The translations under genes were made by a program, and so were the position numbers. Shown in pieces: positions 45,313 through 53,835 of a stretch of DNA of 64,000 nt. This DNA is from Legionella quinlivanii (GTDB lineage Bacteria; Pseudomonadota; Gammaproteobacteria; Legionellales; Legionellaceae). Below the pieces are notes generated by a model that ran no database searches, was not told where the DNA came from, and saw only the letters and a program-made list of their open reading frames with translations. Numbering within the stretch: position 1 is the stretch's first letter; every line of letters begins with the position of its first letter. The stretch covers positions 124,001-188,000 of the forward strand of contig NZ_UGOX01000001.1 of assembly GCF_900461555.1 (NCBI RefSeq). Reading direction: 5' to 3'.

Positions 45313-46567
45313 TCTCTTCTTTACTCAAGCGCGCAATAAGCATGCTGCTGACGGTATTCCCCGTAACATTTAATAATGTCGCTGGCGGATCAATGATGAT
45401 ACTGATCGCCGCAATCGCAATAAGCACCGAAGGAGGAAAGCCATAAACATTCAGGATAAGCAGCTCTCCCAGCATGCCGCCGCTGGGGATGGCCCCCATC
45501 ACTGTCCCTACCAGTAAAGAAACACCTAGCGCGGTTAACAGAACACTGCCCGTGTCAAAGTTCAATTGAAAAATAGTCAGTAGAAAGGCAATTTTAAACA
45601 TGCCGCCAATGACTGAGCCGTCCTTATGAATGAGAGAGCCCAGAGGGATCGTAGTTTCTGAAATATCAGCAGGGATCCCCATTTGACGAGTGGCCGCCAG
45701 ATTGGCAGGAATACTGGCAGCGCTGCTGCAGGTAGCGAGGCTGGTGATTGCAGGTAGAAAAATATGTTTCCAATAGGTTGAAACGCCTGTCCATCCCCCC
45801 GCCAGAAAGGCATACAAGCTATAAAAGAGAGTGAAATAGATCAGGGCGGCAATGTAGTAAGTGACAGCAATGTGAAAATAAGTTTCGATAATCTCATGAC
45901 CAAGCTCACTCACCAGCGAAGCAGAATAGGCAAAAAACCCCAGGGGTGCCAAATACATGATGAATGAAAAAATCCGCATGAACAGCGTTTCGCCAATTTG
46001 TAGCAGCGTAATAAAAGGCTCATATTTTTCTTTAGCCTCAGCGCAGGCAATGCCCACTAACAAGGAAAAAAGGATAAGAGAAAGCAGGTGTTGATGGGAC
46101 AGCAATTGAAAAAATTCAGGAACAGTAAAAATGCTCGCCACCTGCTGCCCCAATTTAATTGTCTCCATTGGGGGTGGACTGTTCATCAGCAAGGTTGATA
46201 AGCCATCCAGAGGGAAGAGCTTCACAACAGCTAAAGCATACAGGGCGGCTACAGAACTGGTACATAAAAAAACTAAAGCCATATAGCTCATTATTTTTTT
46301 CAAGCGTGTCAGAGAGCCCAGACGGGATATTGCCGATGTGATGCTGAAAAAAACCAGCGGAACAATGGCGGTAAATAATAAATTAAGAAAAATATCACCC
46401 ACAGGTTTAAGATATTTCACTTCTTGTTTAAAAAAACAAGCAAAAACGCCCCCCAGAATAAATGCCAGAATTAATATCAAAGAAAACAGATAAGAGTTCA
46501 GAATTCGCTTCACTATAAACCTTTTTACCAGTGCTGGCAACATCTTACACCGACTAGTGAATTGCAT
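45281..46567 (-). CDS. Dicarboxylate/amino acid:cation symporter (DAACS family)
   Basis: A 428-residue protein of the glutamate/dicarboxylate symporter fold (GltP/DctA-type): about eight helices plus two re-entrant hairpins, including FTAIVPLVFFSITSAISRLG, the serine-rich CSSAASIPAN loop, SLIHKDGSVIGG in place of the usual NMDGT-type turn, and IPSGGMLGELLIL. It should use a Na+ or H+ gradient to import an acidic or neutral amino acid. The final residues KIPSPKLGEG are encoded by a dispersed repeat, so the natural C-terminus was probably replaced. It may start at 46567 or a few codons downstream. Confidence 0.88.
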   Translation of the reverse strand: MQFTSRCKMLPALVKRFIVKRILNSYLFSLILILAFILGGVFACFFKQEVKYLKPVGDIFLNLLFTAIVPLVFFSITSAISRLGSLTRLKKIMSYMALVFLCTSSVAALYALAVVKLFPLDGLSTLLMNSPPPMETIKLGQQVASIFTVPEFFQLLSHQHLLSLILFSLLVGIACAEAKEKYEPFITLLQIGETLFMRIFSFIMYLAPLGFFAYSASLVSELGHEIIETYFHIAVTYYIAALIYFTLFYSLYAFLAGGWTGVSTYWKHIFLPAITSLATCSSAASIPANLAATRQMGIPADISETTIPLGSLIHKDGSVIGGMFKIAFLLTIFQLNFDTGSVLLTALGVSLLVGTVMGAIPSGGMLGELLILNVYGFPPSVLIAIAAISIIIDPPATLLNVTGNTVSSMLIARLSKEEKIPSPKLGEG

Positions 46568-46676
46568 GAAACAAAGAAGTATTTACCCGGTAAGCTCTCT
46601 GCCAAAATCGTATTGATTTTAAACAGGTTATCTGGGTTGGTCTATACTTGCACGTAAGACCCCCTAATTCACGATC

Positions 46677-47684
46677 ATGAATAAAAATAATTTTGAAACA
46701 TTAACCAGGATGGTGTTTTTCGAGCAGCTTACTCGAGAAGAACTGGTGTTTCTTGCTGATTACATCAAGGAACAAGTGTTTTCTCAGGGTAAAACCATTC
46801 TACGCCAGGGACGCATGGGTGGTGATTTGTATCTGATTGGAGATGGGCTGGTATCTGTATGGATTGCTTTACCAGGAGATTACACTAAGGAGGCCACCAC
46901 GTTGCAGCCAGGTCAATGTTTTGGTGAAGTGTCCTTTCTGGCTCATGCTCCGTTTACGGCCAATATTATCGCCGAGGTAGACACCTTCTGCTTTATTTTA
47001 TCCCAGGATGTTCTTCTAATGCTGAGGGTAGCGGCTCCGCAAATTGCGTATAAAATTGAAAAAGCGATCGCTTACCAGACCGCTGAGAAGATTGTCGCCA
47101 ATTTTCATCATATGCGTGAATTGTTTCATCAGTTGCCGGAAGAATACTGGGCCAGTGCCCATGCCAGACGATTAGCTGATCCCACAGCCAACAGTGAGGA
47201 ACTGACTTTAACGGATTTGGATTTAGGGTATGTTCGACGCATGAATTTTTTTCAGGATATGAACAAAGAGCAGTTTGGATTTCTGATAAAACAGATGTCC
47301 ATTCGCAGTTATGATCGAGGCTACCGCTTTATCACTGACGATTCAGACAATCGCCGTCTGGCCTTGATTTATTCGGGAGCTGTGATGCTTTTCTTTAAAG
47401 AAGATGGAAAATTGCAGAAATCACTTGCGGTATTTGGAGTGGGCGAGATATTTATGGAAAATTTCTTTCTTGCCGAATTCAGAAAGCACGCCAATTACGT
47501 CATCTGTGAAAAAAGTATTGTTCTGGAACTCGATGATGCCGACTATTTGAACTTGCAAAAAACGCATCCTGAAATTTTTTATAAAATAAGCCAGTATATT
47601 CACCGGGGTATCGCCCGTTCGGTTTATATAGTCAATAGACAATTTATCCGAATCGATACCGAATATCATCATTTGTTGAAGTGA
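46677..47684 (+). CDS. Double cyclic-nucleotide-binding domain protein
   Basis: A 335-residue protein with two cyclic-nucleotide-binding (CNB) beta-barrel domains in tandem. The first (about residues 10-130) has ILRQGRMGGDLYLIGDGLVS and the phosphate-binding-cassette position LQPGQCFGEVSFLAHAPFTA, including GE and a following small-residue loop. The second (about 190-320) has YRFITDDSDNRRLALIYSGA and FGVGEIFMENFF but a poorer cassette. No DNA-binding domain or enzyme is attached. It is the first of four tightly spaced genes; the next starts 9 bases after the stop. Likely a cytoplasmic receptor in that system. Confidence 0.82.
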   Translation: MNKNNFETLTRMVFFEQLTREELVFLADYIKEQVFSQGKTILRQGRMGGDLYLIGDGLVSVWIALPGDYTKEATTLQPGQCFGEVSFLAHAPFTANIIAEVDTFCFILSQDVLLMLRVAAPQIAYKIEKAIAYQTAEKIVANFHHMRELFHQLPEEYWASAHARRLADPTANSEELTLTDLDLGYVRRMNFFQDMNKEQFGFLIKQMSIRSYDRGYRFITDDSDNRRLALIYSGAVMLFFKEDGKLQKSLAVFGVGEIFMENFFLAEFRKHANYVICEKSIVLELDDADYLNLQKTHPEIFYKISQYIHRGIARSVYIVNRQFIRIDTEYHHLLK

Positions 47685-47693
47685 GGGCATTGT

Positions 47694-48611
47694 ATGTGCA
47701 GGGTACTCATTTATCTGGGCCAACAGGAAACCCCGATTTATGATTTGCTTTATGGGCCGGATAATTCACTGGCGCATCAAAGCTATGCGCCTCAGTTAAT
47801 GCATCATATTCAGAATTTGGCAGGCTTGGGCTTTTGTGCCTGGTCTTCCAACTCGTATAATGATAGCGAGCCTTTTTATTATAAAACCACGCAATTGCCT
47901 TTTTTTGATAAAAACCTGCATCGATTATCAAAAAAGATATCGGCCAGTTGCTTTCTCGGACATGTAAGAGGTGTTGCCTATAGCACAGAGGAGACTGTAT
48001 CCGAGCAGAATGTTCACCCGTTTAAGTTGGACAATACTCAACTGGCCCTGGCTCATAATGGTACTTTGGAACATATATCGATAATGAAGCAGGTTCTCAC
48101 CCAGCGAATCAAACCGGATGTATTTTCGCAAATCAGAGGAACTACTGATAGTGAATGGATCTATGCTTTATTTCTCTCTCAACTCAGAGATTACACTGCG
48201 GATGTTTCGCTCGACGAAGCATGGGAATCACTGATTGAAACATTAAGAATTCTTCGTGAAGTGCGGCAGCTTTGCAAAATAGAGCTGGCGTCACCGGTTA
48301 ATCTTTTTGTCACTAATGGAAAATATCTGATTGTAACCCGGTTTGTTTATGATTTCGGCCGTAACACCAGACAGGTACAAAAGGCTTTTCTGGAATATCA
48401 CAGTTTATGGGTCACCTTTGGTGAGCAGTACGGTGTGTATGATGGGGTATATAAAATGCATGGCTTCAATAAGCGGAATAATATTTTATTCGCTTCAGAG
48501 CCCTTAACCAATGATAGAACAACCTGGATAGAACTTCCCGAATACTCCATTACCAAGGCATGGATTGAAAATGGCGAAGTCATTTTCAGAACGCACGATT
48601 TACTGGTTTAG
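47694..48611 (+). CDS. Class II glutamine amidotransferase-like protein (YafJ/EgtC type)
   Basis: A 305-residue Ntn-hydrolase of the GATase_4 group. The catalytic Cys follows Met1 (MCRVLIYLGQ); GHVRGVAYSTEET, LALAHNGTLEHI and FSQIRGTTDSEWIYALFL are conserved family segments for glutamine binding. YafJ-type proteins have no firm substrate; EgtC removes a glutamyl group in ergothioneine synthesis. No synthetase gene adjoins, so a free-standing amidohydrolase is plausible. It lies 9 bases after the CNB gene and 32 before the cyclase gene. Confidence 0.85.
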   Translation: MCRVLIYLGQQETPIYDLLYGPDNSLAHQSYAPQLMHHIQNLAGLGFCAWSSNSYNDSEPFYYKTTQLPFFDKNLHRLSKKISASCFLGHVRGVAYSTEETVSEQNVHPFKLDNTQLALAHNGTLEHISIMKQVLTQRIKPDVFSQIRGTTDSEWIYALFLSQLRDYTADVSLDEAWESLIETLRILREVRQLCKIELASPVNLFVTNGKYLIVTRFVYDFGRNTRQVQKAFLEYHSLWVTFGEQYGVYDGVYKMHGFNKRNNILFASEPLTNDRTTWIELPEYSITKAWIENGEVIFRTHDLLV

Positions 48612-48643
48612 AGAGTTCTTGCAGGTTTTTAAGGAGGAACAGA

Positions 48644-49687
48644 ATGTTGGTTTTCTTACTGAGAACAGTATCCCTGGTGTTGCTTTTAGTTCGAGTGGCA
48701 TTATTCGCCGCTATTCTGTTATTTCTGATTCCCTATCTGAAACAATGGAAACCTGAATGGGCGAACAATCAATATGTGACCACGCTTGAAAAAATTGAAC
48801 AGCCGATTTCAAAACCGATTGATTCAGTCATTACCAAGTTAGTTCCTCCTAACAAGGAGCATGACCTGACCGGTTTGATTAAAATCATTGTATTTCTGAT
48901 TATATTATCCAACATAAAATACCTGCACAAACGCATTAAACGCTACTCTTATTATCTCAAGCAGAAAAAAGATTTGCTTGCCTGGCGAAGCCAGAACAAA
49001 ATTGCTCGAAATAGTAGTTTATATCTTGCATTGGAAGAAAAACTCGAGCAGATTAATAGTACTAAAAACAAAAGAGTTTCTAAGAAATTGTATCAGGAGT
49101 TCATGGCTCTTAAAAAGAAACTGGAAGCAATGTCGAGGTATTTTGCGTTTCTGTCCATCGATGTGGTGAATTCTACCGGCATGAAAACGAAAGAAGATCG
49201 CTCCCTTATTCAACTCGATTTTTTACGATTTAAGAAAATGGTGCAGAAGAATCTCGATGAAAATGGCTGTGTGAAATCTGCCTGGACCCCTGATGGCGTT
49301 ATGGCGTGTTTTAACACGGTGGATAATGCAGTGAATGCTGCGCAAGCTTCTATAATTCAATTAGAGCACTTTAATGCAAAGGTTAAGCAAATTTCCAGGG
49401 ATTTCGCGGTTCGTTGCGGGATTCATGCCGGTGTGATTTATTATGATGAGCGTTTGCCCCTGGAGGAGATAACCGATCAGGTTATTGACATAGCAGGCCA
49501 CATGCAAAAGCATGCTGAGCCGGGTACCATTGCTATCTCAAAGACCTCAATAAAACCATCCGAGGACACCAGCGGTTTTGTGAGCAATGGGAAAACAGTC
49601 GATGATTATGAAGTGTATCAATGGAGTGCGAAAAGGGGGCAATCGACAAGCGCCTTCGCTGCAAATGGAGCTGACATCCCTCCATAA
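48644..49687 (+). CDS. Membrane class III nucleotidyl cyclase homologue
   Basis: A 347-residue protein with two N-terminal membrane helices (about residues 4-30 and 74-92), a coiled-coil linker (about 105-165) and a class III cyclase domain (165-330). Metal-binding aspartates are present: Asp173 in FLSIDVVNST and Asp217 in WTPDGVMACF. VRCGIHAGVIYY is the family beta-strand. At the usual NxAAR position the protein reads IDIAGHM (residues 281-287), so the transition-state Asn and Arg are Asp282 and His286. It may have low or altered activity, or work as a pseudo-cyclase. AAGGAGG precedes the ATG. Confidence 0.82.
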   Translation: MLVFLLRTVSLVLLLVRVALFAAILLFLIPYLKQWKPEWANNQYVTTLEKIEQPISKPIDSVITKLVPPNKEHDLTGLIKIIVFLIILSNIKYLHKRIKRYSYYLKQKKDLLAWRSQNKIARNSSLYLALEEKLEQINSTKNKRVSKKLYQEFMALKKKLEAMSRYFAFLSIDVVNSTGMKTKEDRSLIQLDFLRFKKMVQKNLDENGCVKSAWTPDGVMACFNTVDNAVNAAQASIIQLEHFNAKVKQISRDFAVRCGIHAGVIYYDERLPLEEITDQVIDIAGHMQKHAEPGTIAISKTSIKPSEDTSGFVSNGKTVDDYEVYQWSAKRGQSTSAFAANGADIPP

Positions 49688-49717
49688 AGTAATAGTTGGA
49701 CTAACAGGTAGGCAAAT

Positions 49718-50485
49718 ATGTCGCTAAAGATGACTTTTCTGGGAACAGGCTCTGCATTTACAGTGGGAAGTAATAATTTTCAATCCAATGTATTGCTTCA
49801 ATTAAATGGGGAAAGTCTTCTAATTGACGCGGGTTCTGATGTCAGGTTTGCCCTGTATGATTTAAAAATCGATTACCATAATATTCGCAGCGTTTATATC
49901 AGTCATTTGCATAGTGATCATATTGGTGGACTGGAGTGGTTCGCTTTAAGTACTTTTTTTGATCCGCAATATCAGGGCAAGCCCAATCTGTTTGTTTCTG
50001 ATAGCGTCGTGGGTGATTTATGGTCAAAGTCTTTGGCAGGGGGCTTAAGTACTCTACCCAATCAGCGAGCCAGTTTACAGACCTATTTCAATGTTCACTC
50101 GATCAACAAATATGGAACATTTGTCTGGGAAGGGATCACATTCAAGTTAATACAAATGATCCATGTATTTAATGATTATTCTTTAATGCCTTGTTTTGGT
50201 TTAATGTTTGAATACAATTCAACTAAAATTTTCTTTACTGCCGATACCCAGTATGTGCCTGATCAGATGATGCTTTTCTATAAAGAAGCGGATATTATTT
50301 TTCATGATTGTGAAACACAGAGTTTTCCTAGCGGCGTGCATGCTCATTATAAGGAGCTGGTCACTATTCCGCCGGAACTTAAGCAGAAAATCTGGTTATA
50401 TCATTACAATCCCGGCCAATTACCGGATGCCAAAAAAGATGGGTTTTTGGGATTCGTGGCCAGAGGCCAATCGTTTATTTTTTGA
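49718..50485 (+). CDS. Metallo-beta-lactamase-fold hydrolase (RNase Z/cyclic phosphodiesterase-like)
   Basis: A 255-residue MBL-fold protein of the RNase Z-like branch. MTFLGTGSAFTVGSNNFQSN opens the fold. Zinc ligands are visible: HLHSDH at residues 63-68, then His149 (MIHVFND), Asp176 (FFTADTQ) and His229 (LYHYNPG). Relatives include tRNase Z, coenzyme PQQ protein B and class II cAMP phosphodiesterases. As it lies 30 bases after a cyclase gene and within three genes of a CNB protein, cleavage of a cyclic nucleotide is an attractive hypothesis, but this has no direct evidence. A tRNase Z role is less likely as it lacks that family's exosite. Confidence 0.82.
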   Translation: MSLKMTFLGTGSAFTVGSNNFQSNVLLQLNGESLLIDAGSDVRFALYDLKIDYHNIRSVYISHLHSDHIGGLEWFALSTFFDPQYQGKPNLFVSDSVVGDLWSKSLAGGLSTLPNQRASLQTYFNVHSINKYGTFVWEGITFKLIQMIHVFNDYSLMPCFGLMFEYNSTKIFFTADTQYVPDQMMLFYKEADIIFHDCETQSFPSGVHAHYKELVTIPPELKQKIWLYHYNPGQLPDAKKDGFLGFVARGQSFIF

Positions 50486-50548
50486 AGTGAATTAATTTAT
50501 TCCGGATTGCTAATAATTTCTTAAGTTTTTTTTTCTATAATAAGGGTA

Positions 50549-52771
50549 GTGTTTCAAAGGTTTGTCCTTATTATGCCTCCTATATTGCCCGTTTTTGATG
50601 GTTATGACAAAGAGCAGTCGAGCTTTTCATATCTATTGCAAAACTGGCGTTTTCTCAGTGGAAAAAGCGGCGGTGCCAATGACGGCGGTAAACATGGCGG
50701 CTTATACCAGGTTAAATCAGAAGAGCAGCAAGACGTCTTAGTGTATTTAAAAAAAGACCCACAGGAAGACAAGAATATCTGTGAAGTATTTGCCAGCCAG
50801 CTAATGCGCTTCATTGCAGAGGAAACCGGCGAAAATCCAGACATTATTGCCAATGTGGATTATGTTCCGACCCGGAATGAGGGCGTGTACATCGCATCAA
50901 ACGTATTCACCGGATACCGTGATTTATTTTTAGATGCTCATCTTGCCTATAATTTGCCTACAGATAAGCCGCTAAGAGCCCAGGTGCCTAATTGGGAGGT
51001 CTTACCCAATCAGCGTCCTTCCTATTTTCAGCACGATGAAGCCATCGATGTCATGATTCAGTCGGGCCGTTATCGTGATTTAACGGTAGGCCTTGCTTTA
51101 AGAGCTATTCCAGACGATCCTGATTTGCATTACGAAAATATCGGCGCTGTTCCCATAAAACGTTCAGGTTCGGAAAATTATCTCCCTATTATTACGAATG
51201 GCCGCTATGAAGGGTTCGTACTCTGGACAAAAGTTCCCGATAACTCCAAAAGCTATGAACCAGTCAAAATTGGCTCTCAGACTTATTATAAGCAACAGGT
51301 CCATCAATATAATGCTGAGGCCGAGGAGCTACAGCCAGTTGACGGCATACCTAATCTTGAAACGGTTTCAGATAAAGTCCTTGAATACTGTGTCGAAACG
51401 AATGGCAAACCTTTTATTATTCCAGCAAGAAATAATACACGCGCCGCACATATTGACTTTGGCGGGTCTCTGGGTGATTTTCGTTTGCTTAATCGGCATT
51501 TGGATGGAAAAATCCATGTTAATAAGCTTCTGGATCTTATCCGTTATCGTCCCTCACGTTATGGGCCGCCCGCTTATCATAAAAAACTGCCAGTCGCTCT
51601 GACGGAAGGCAATGAATTTTTTCATGTTTTAGCTCGATTCTCCACGATCCATAAAAACAGATTGAGTGATAAAATTACAGCCGAAATTGACCGGGCGATA
51701 GATATCTATAAAGATAAGCCTGAGATTTTGATTTCATTTGCCAAACGGGTTGGGGCTCCTGTACCAAGAGATGCCAGGACCAATCTGCCCGCATTAGGCG
51801 ATTCAATAAAAACGTTTGTTTTAGAGGATATGATTTCAAAGCAGGAGCATGCAAAGACTCTGTTTTTAAATCACTTCTGCCGTTTACAACGCTCCGAGCA
51901 GGTTAATTTGCTCAATATTCTGCAACCAGATGTCAGTCGTCTGCCATTAAAGCGTGATCAGATCTTATATGCCTTCTACCAAAATATATGGCAGGAAAAT
52001 GAAGAGTTGTTTATCGCCCTGCAACAGATTGATGAACTGATGCTGCCCAGTGAAATCTGGACGCAGAAGAATACGCAGACCCAGGAGCAGCTACTGGTCA
52101 TTGGCACCCGATTGGATGAATTTAAATCTGTTCTTCATAGTCGGTTATGTAATGCTTATTTTAAAGATAATCTCAAAGGTGAGTCAAAACGCATTGGTGA
52201 AATCGTTGCAGAGACCGCAAAGTTAATGTCGGCTTTCAGGGTACAGTATGACCGAGTCAACGATTCTCGTCTGGCCCCCGAAGTGCGCCTCGCAGCTATT
52301 GACGAATTCATTGACTCAGTGAAGAAGTTTGAGAAGGAAACCATCAAACCCAGCGGTAAACAGCAATTTGCCATCGCAGCCAGTGTATTAGTGGGGGCTT
52401 TATTGGGAGCTCTTATCGGTGCGGCTGTCGGTTTGGTGACCGGGGCGCTGGTCGGTACTCTGGTAGGGAATGTGGCTGGAGGACTCGCTGGAGCGAGTGT
52501 TGGCGGTGTGGTCGGTGCCGTCAAAGGCGCAGGCTTGGGGACGGCTATTGCCATGGGAGTAGCCGCATTGTTTTTTGGCAGTGCTGCCGCCTTTGGCGGA
52601 GGGGTTGCAGGACGTTCGCTTTTCTTTAGTAAAACACAGCAAGCTGCTGTCGATCTATCACAAACCACGCAAAACCTCTTATTTCAGCAAAAGAAAGCAA
52701 TTCTTGAAAATCTGAAAGCAGGGGAACTCTCAGATGACCCTATGATTACGCCTGCGCCTGGAGGCACTTGA
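50549..52771 (+). CDS. Phosphoinositide-kinase-like putative effector with glycine-zipper membrane region
   Basis: A 740-residue protein. In the N-terminal 330 residues, a nucleotide-binding lysine candidate (VYLKKDP, Lys68/69), a D-x-H-xx-N loop (DLHYENIG: Asp192, His194, Asn197) and an HIDFGGSLGDF metal motif (Asp303-Gly305) follow in the order of PI3/PI4-kinase-like and related atypical kinases. The middle is helical. Near the end (about 610-695) is a long Gly/Ala-zipper hydrophobic region (VLVGALLGALIGAAVGLVTG and onward), then a polar tail. LepB-type and other Legionella effectors carry similar kinase folds. Start is GTG 50549 or ATG 50573. Confidence 0.65.
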   Translation: MFQRFVLIMPPILPVFDGYDKEQSSFSYLLQNWRFLSGKSGGANDGGKHGGLYQVKSEEQQDVLVYLKKDPQEDKNICEVFASQLMRFIAEETGENPDIIANVDYVPTRNEGVYIASNVFTGYRDLFLDAHLAYNLPTDKPLRAQVPNWEVLPNQRPSYFQHDEAIDVMIQSGRYRDLTVGLALRAIPDDPDLHYENIGAVPIKRSGSENYLPIITNGRYEGFVLWTKVPDNSKSYEPVKIGSQTYYKQQVHQYNAEAEELQPVDGIPNLETVSDKVLEYCVETNGKPFIIPARNNTRAAHIDFGGSLGDFRLLNRHLDGKIHVNKLLDLIRYRPSRYGPPAYHKKLPVALTEGNEFFHVLARFSTIHKNRLSDKITAEIDRAIDIYKDKPEILISFAKRVGAPVPRDARTNLPALGDSIKTFVLEDMISKQEHAKTLFLNHFCRLQRSEQVNLLNILQPDVSRLPLKRDQILYAFYQNIWQENEELFIALQQIDELMLPSEIWTQKNTQTQEQLLVIGTRLDEFKSVLHSRLCNAYFKDNLKGESKRIGEIVAETAKLMSAFRVQYDRVNDSRLAPEVRLAAIDEFIDSVKKFEKETIKPSGKQQFAIAASVLVGALLGALIGAAVGLVTGALVGTLVGNVAGGLAGASVGGVVGAVKGAGLGTAIAMGVAALFFGSAAAFGGGVAGRSLFFSKTQQAAVDLSQTTQNLLFQQKKAILENLKAGELSDDPMITPAPGGT

Positions 52772-52871
52772 TTCCGCGGTAAAAACCCCCCTTCTGCATC
52801 TGACTTGACTCCGTACTGTGATTGCGTACTCTATATTACTAATTACAGAGCATAATCAAACAAGGGCAGGA

Positions 52872-53615
52872 ATGAATAATAGTCCAATTAAAAAAGCGGT
52901 TTTGTATCGCATGGTCATGGAACAGCATGTCTGCCCGTATGGCCTTAAAGCGAAAGATCTATTAAAGCGTCAAGGCTATGAAGTAGAAGACAATTATTTA
53001 ACAACGCGTGAGCAGGTCGATGCATTTAAGCTCAAACATAATGTAAGTACCACGCCCCAAACGTTCATTAATGGTAAGCGAATAGGTGGTTATGACGATT
53101 TACGGGTATATTTTGGAAAGAAAATAAGAGATCCAAAGGAAAAAAGCTATCGCCCTGTTATTGCACTTTTCGCCGTGACGGCACTCATGGCAATGGCAAT
53201 GAGTTACGCTAGCTTTACTAATCCGTTTACGCCACATGCCTTAGGCTGGTTTATCGCTTTTAGCATGTCAGTCCTTGCTTTGTTAAAACTACAGAATATC
53301 GAAAGCTTCTCCACCATGTTTTTAAACTATGATCTGCTAGCCAAGCGCTGGGTTCCTTACAGCTATATTTACCCATTTGCAGAGGGCCTGGCAGGGATAT
53401 TAATGATTGCGGGCGCCTTAAACTGGCTTTCTGTTCCAATTGCATTATTTATTGGAACTGTAGGGGCTGTTTCAGTATTTAAAGCGGTATATATCGACAA
53501 GCGAGAACTTAAGTGTGCCTGTGTGGGAGGCGACAGTAAGGTCCCTTTGGGGTTTATTTCGCTCACTGAAAATTTAATGATGATTGGAATGGCTTTATTT
53601 ATGTTAATTATGTAA
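52872..53615 (+). CDS. Glutaredoxin-MauE/DoxX-like fusion membrane protein
   Basis: A 247-residue protein from ATG 52872, supported by GGGCAGGA upstream. Residues 1-85 are a glutaredoxin domain: RMVMEQHVCPYGLKAKDLL has a CPYG instead of CPYC redox site, VSTTPQTFINGKRIGGYDDL is the cis-Pro and glutathione-binding part. Residues 100-247 form four helices of the MauE/DoxX-like type with a conserved cysteine pair near the end (ELKCACVGGDS). This fusion is expected to pass electrons between glutathione or a thiol carrier and a membrane partner. A longer frame from 52818 lacks support. Confidence 0.85.
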   Translation: MNNSPIKKAVLYRMVMEQHVCPYGLKAKDLLKRQGYEVEDNYLTTREQVDAFKLKHNVSTTPQTFINGKRIGGYDDLRVYFGKKIRDPKEKSYRPVIALFAVTALMAMAMSYASFTNPFTPHALGWFIAFSMSVLALLKLQNIESFSTMFLNYDLLAKRWVPYSYIYPFAEGLAGILMIAGALNWLSVPIALFIGTVGAVSVFKAVYIDKRELKCACVGGDSKVPLGFISLTENLMMIGMALFMLIM

Positions 53616-53633
53616 TTCACCAATAAGAAAATC

Positions 53634-53817
53634 CCCTCCCAAGTTGGGAGAGGGCAAGGTCATTGCCATTAAGTTAAGGAATTGTTTGTTATTCATGCGC
53701 CAGCGTGGGCGTGCCTAAACGTAAGAGAAAATCCCCTCTCCCAAGTTTGGGAGAGGGCTAGGGTGAGGGTTGATTTTAAACCCCTCTCTCTAACTCTCTC
53801 CCCTGAGGGGAGAGAGG
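53634..53817. repeat. Dispersed palindromic repeats: B, B-A unit
   Basis: Copies of B (CCCTCCCAAGTTGGGAGAGGG-type hairpin) at about 53634-53654 and 53734-53758, and an A copy (CCCCTCTCTCTAACTCTCTC, then a GAGGGG hairpin) at about 53780-53817. They fill most of the gap between two convergent genes and may end both transcripts. Confidence 0.85.
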
Positions 53818-53835
53818 ATTTATAGGAAAAATCCC

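Noticed and set aside
52156-52668. Long minus-strand frame opposite the glycine-zipper region
   Set aside because: It is the complement of a Gly/Ala-rich repeat, giving Pro/Thr/Ala-rich low-complexity sequence, and overlaps a convincing gene.
53634-53817. Possible CRISPR array because of the repeated palindromes
   Set aside because: The copies are few, unevenly spaced and mixed in orientation, with no equal-length spacers and no cas gene.
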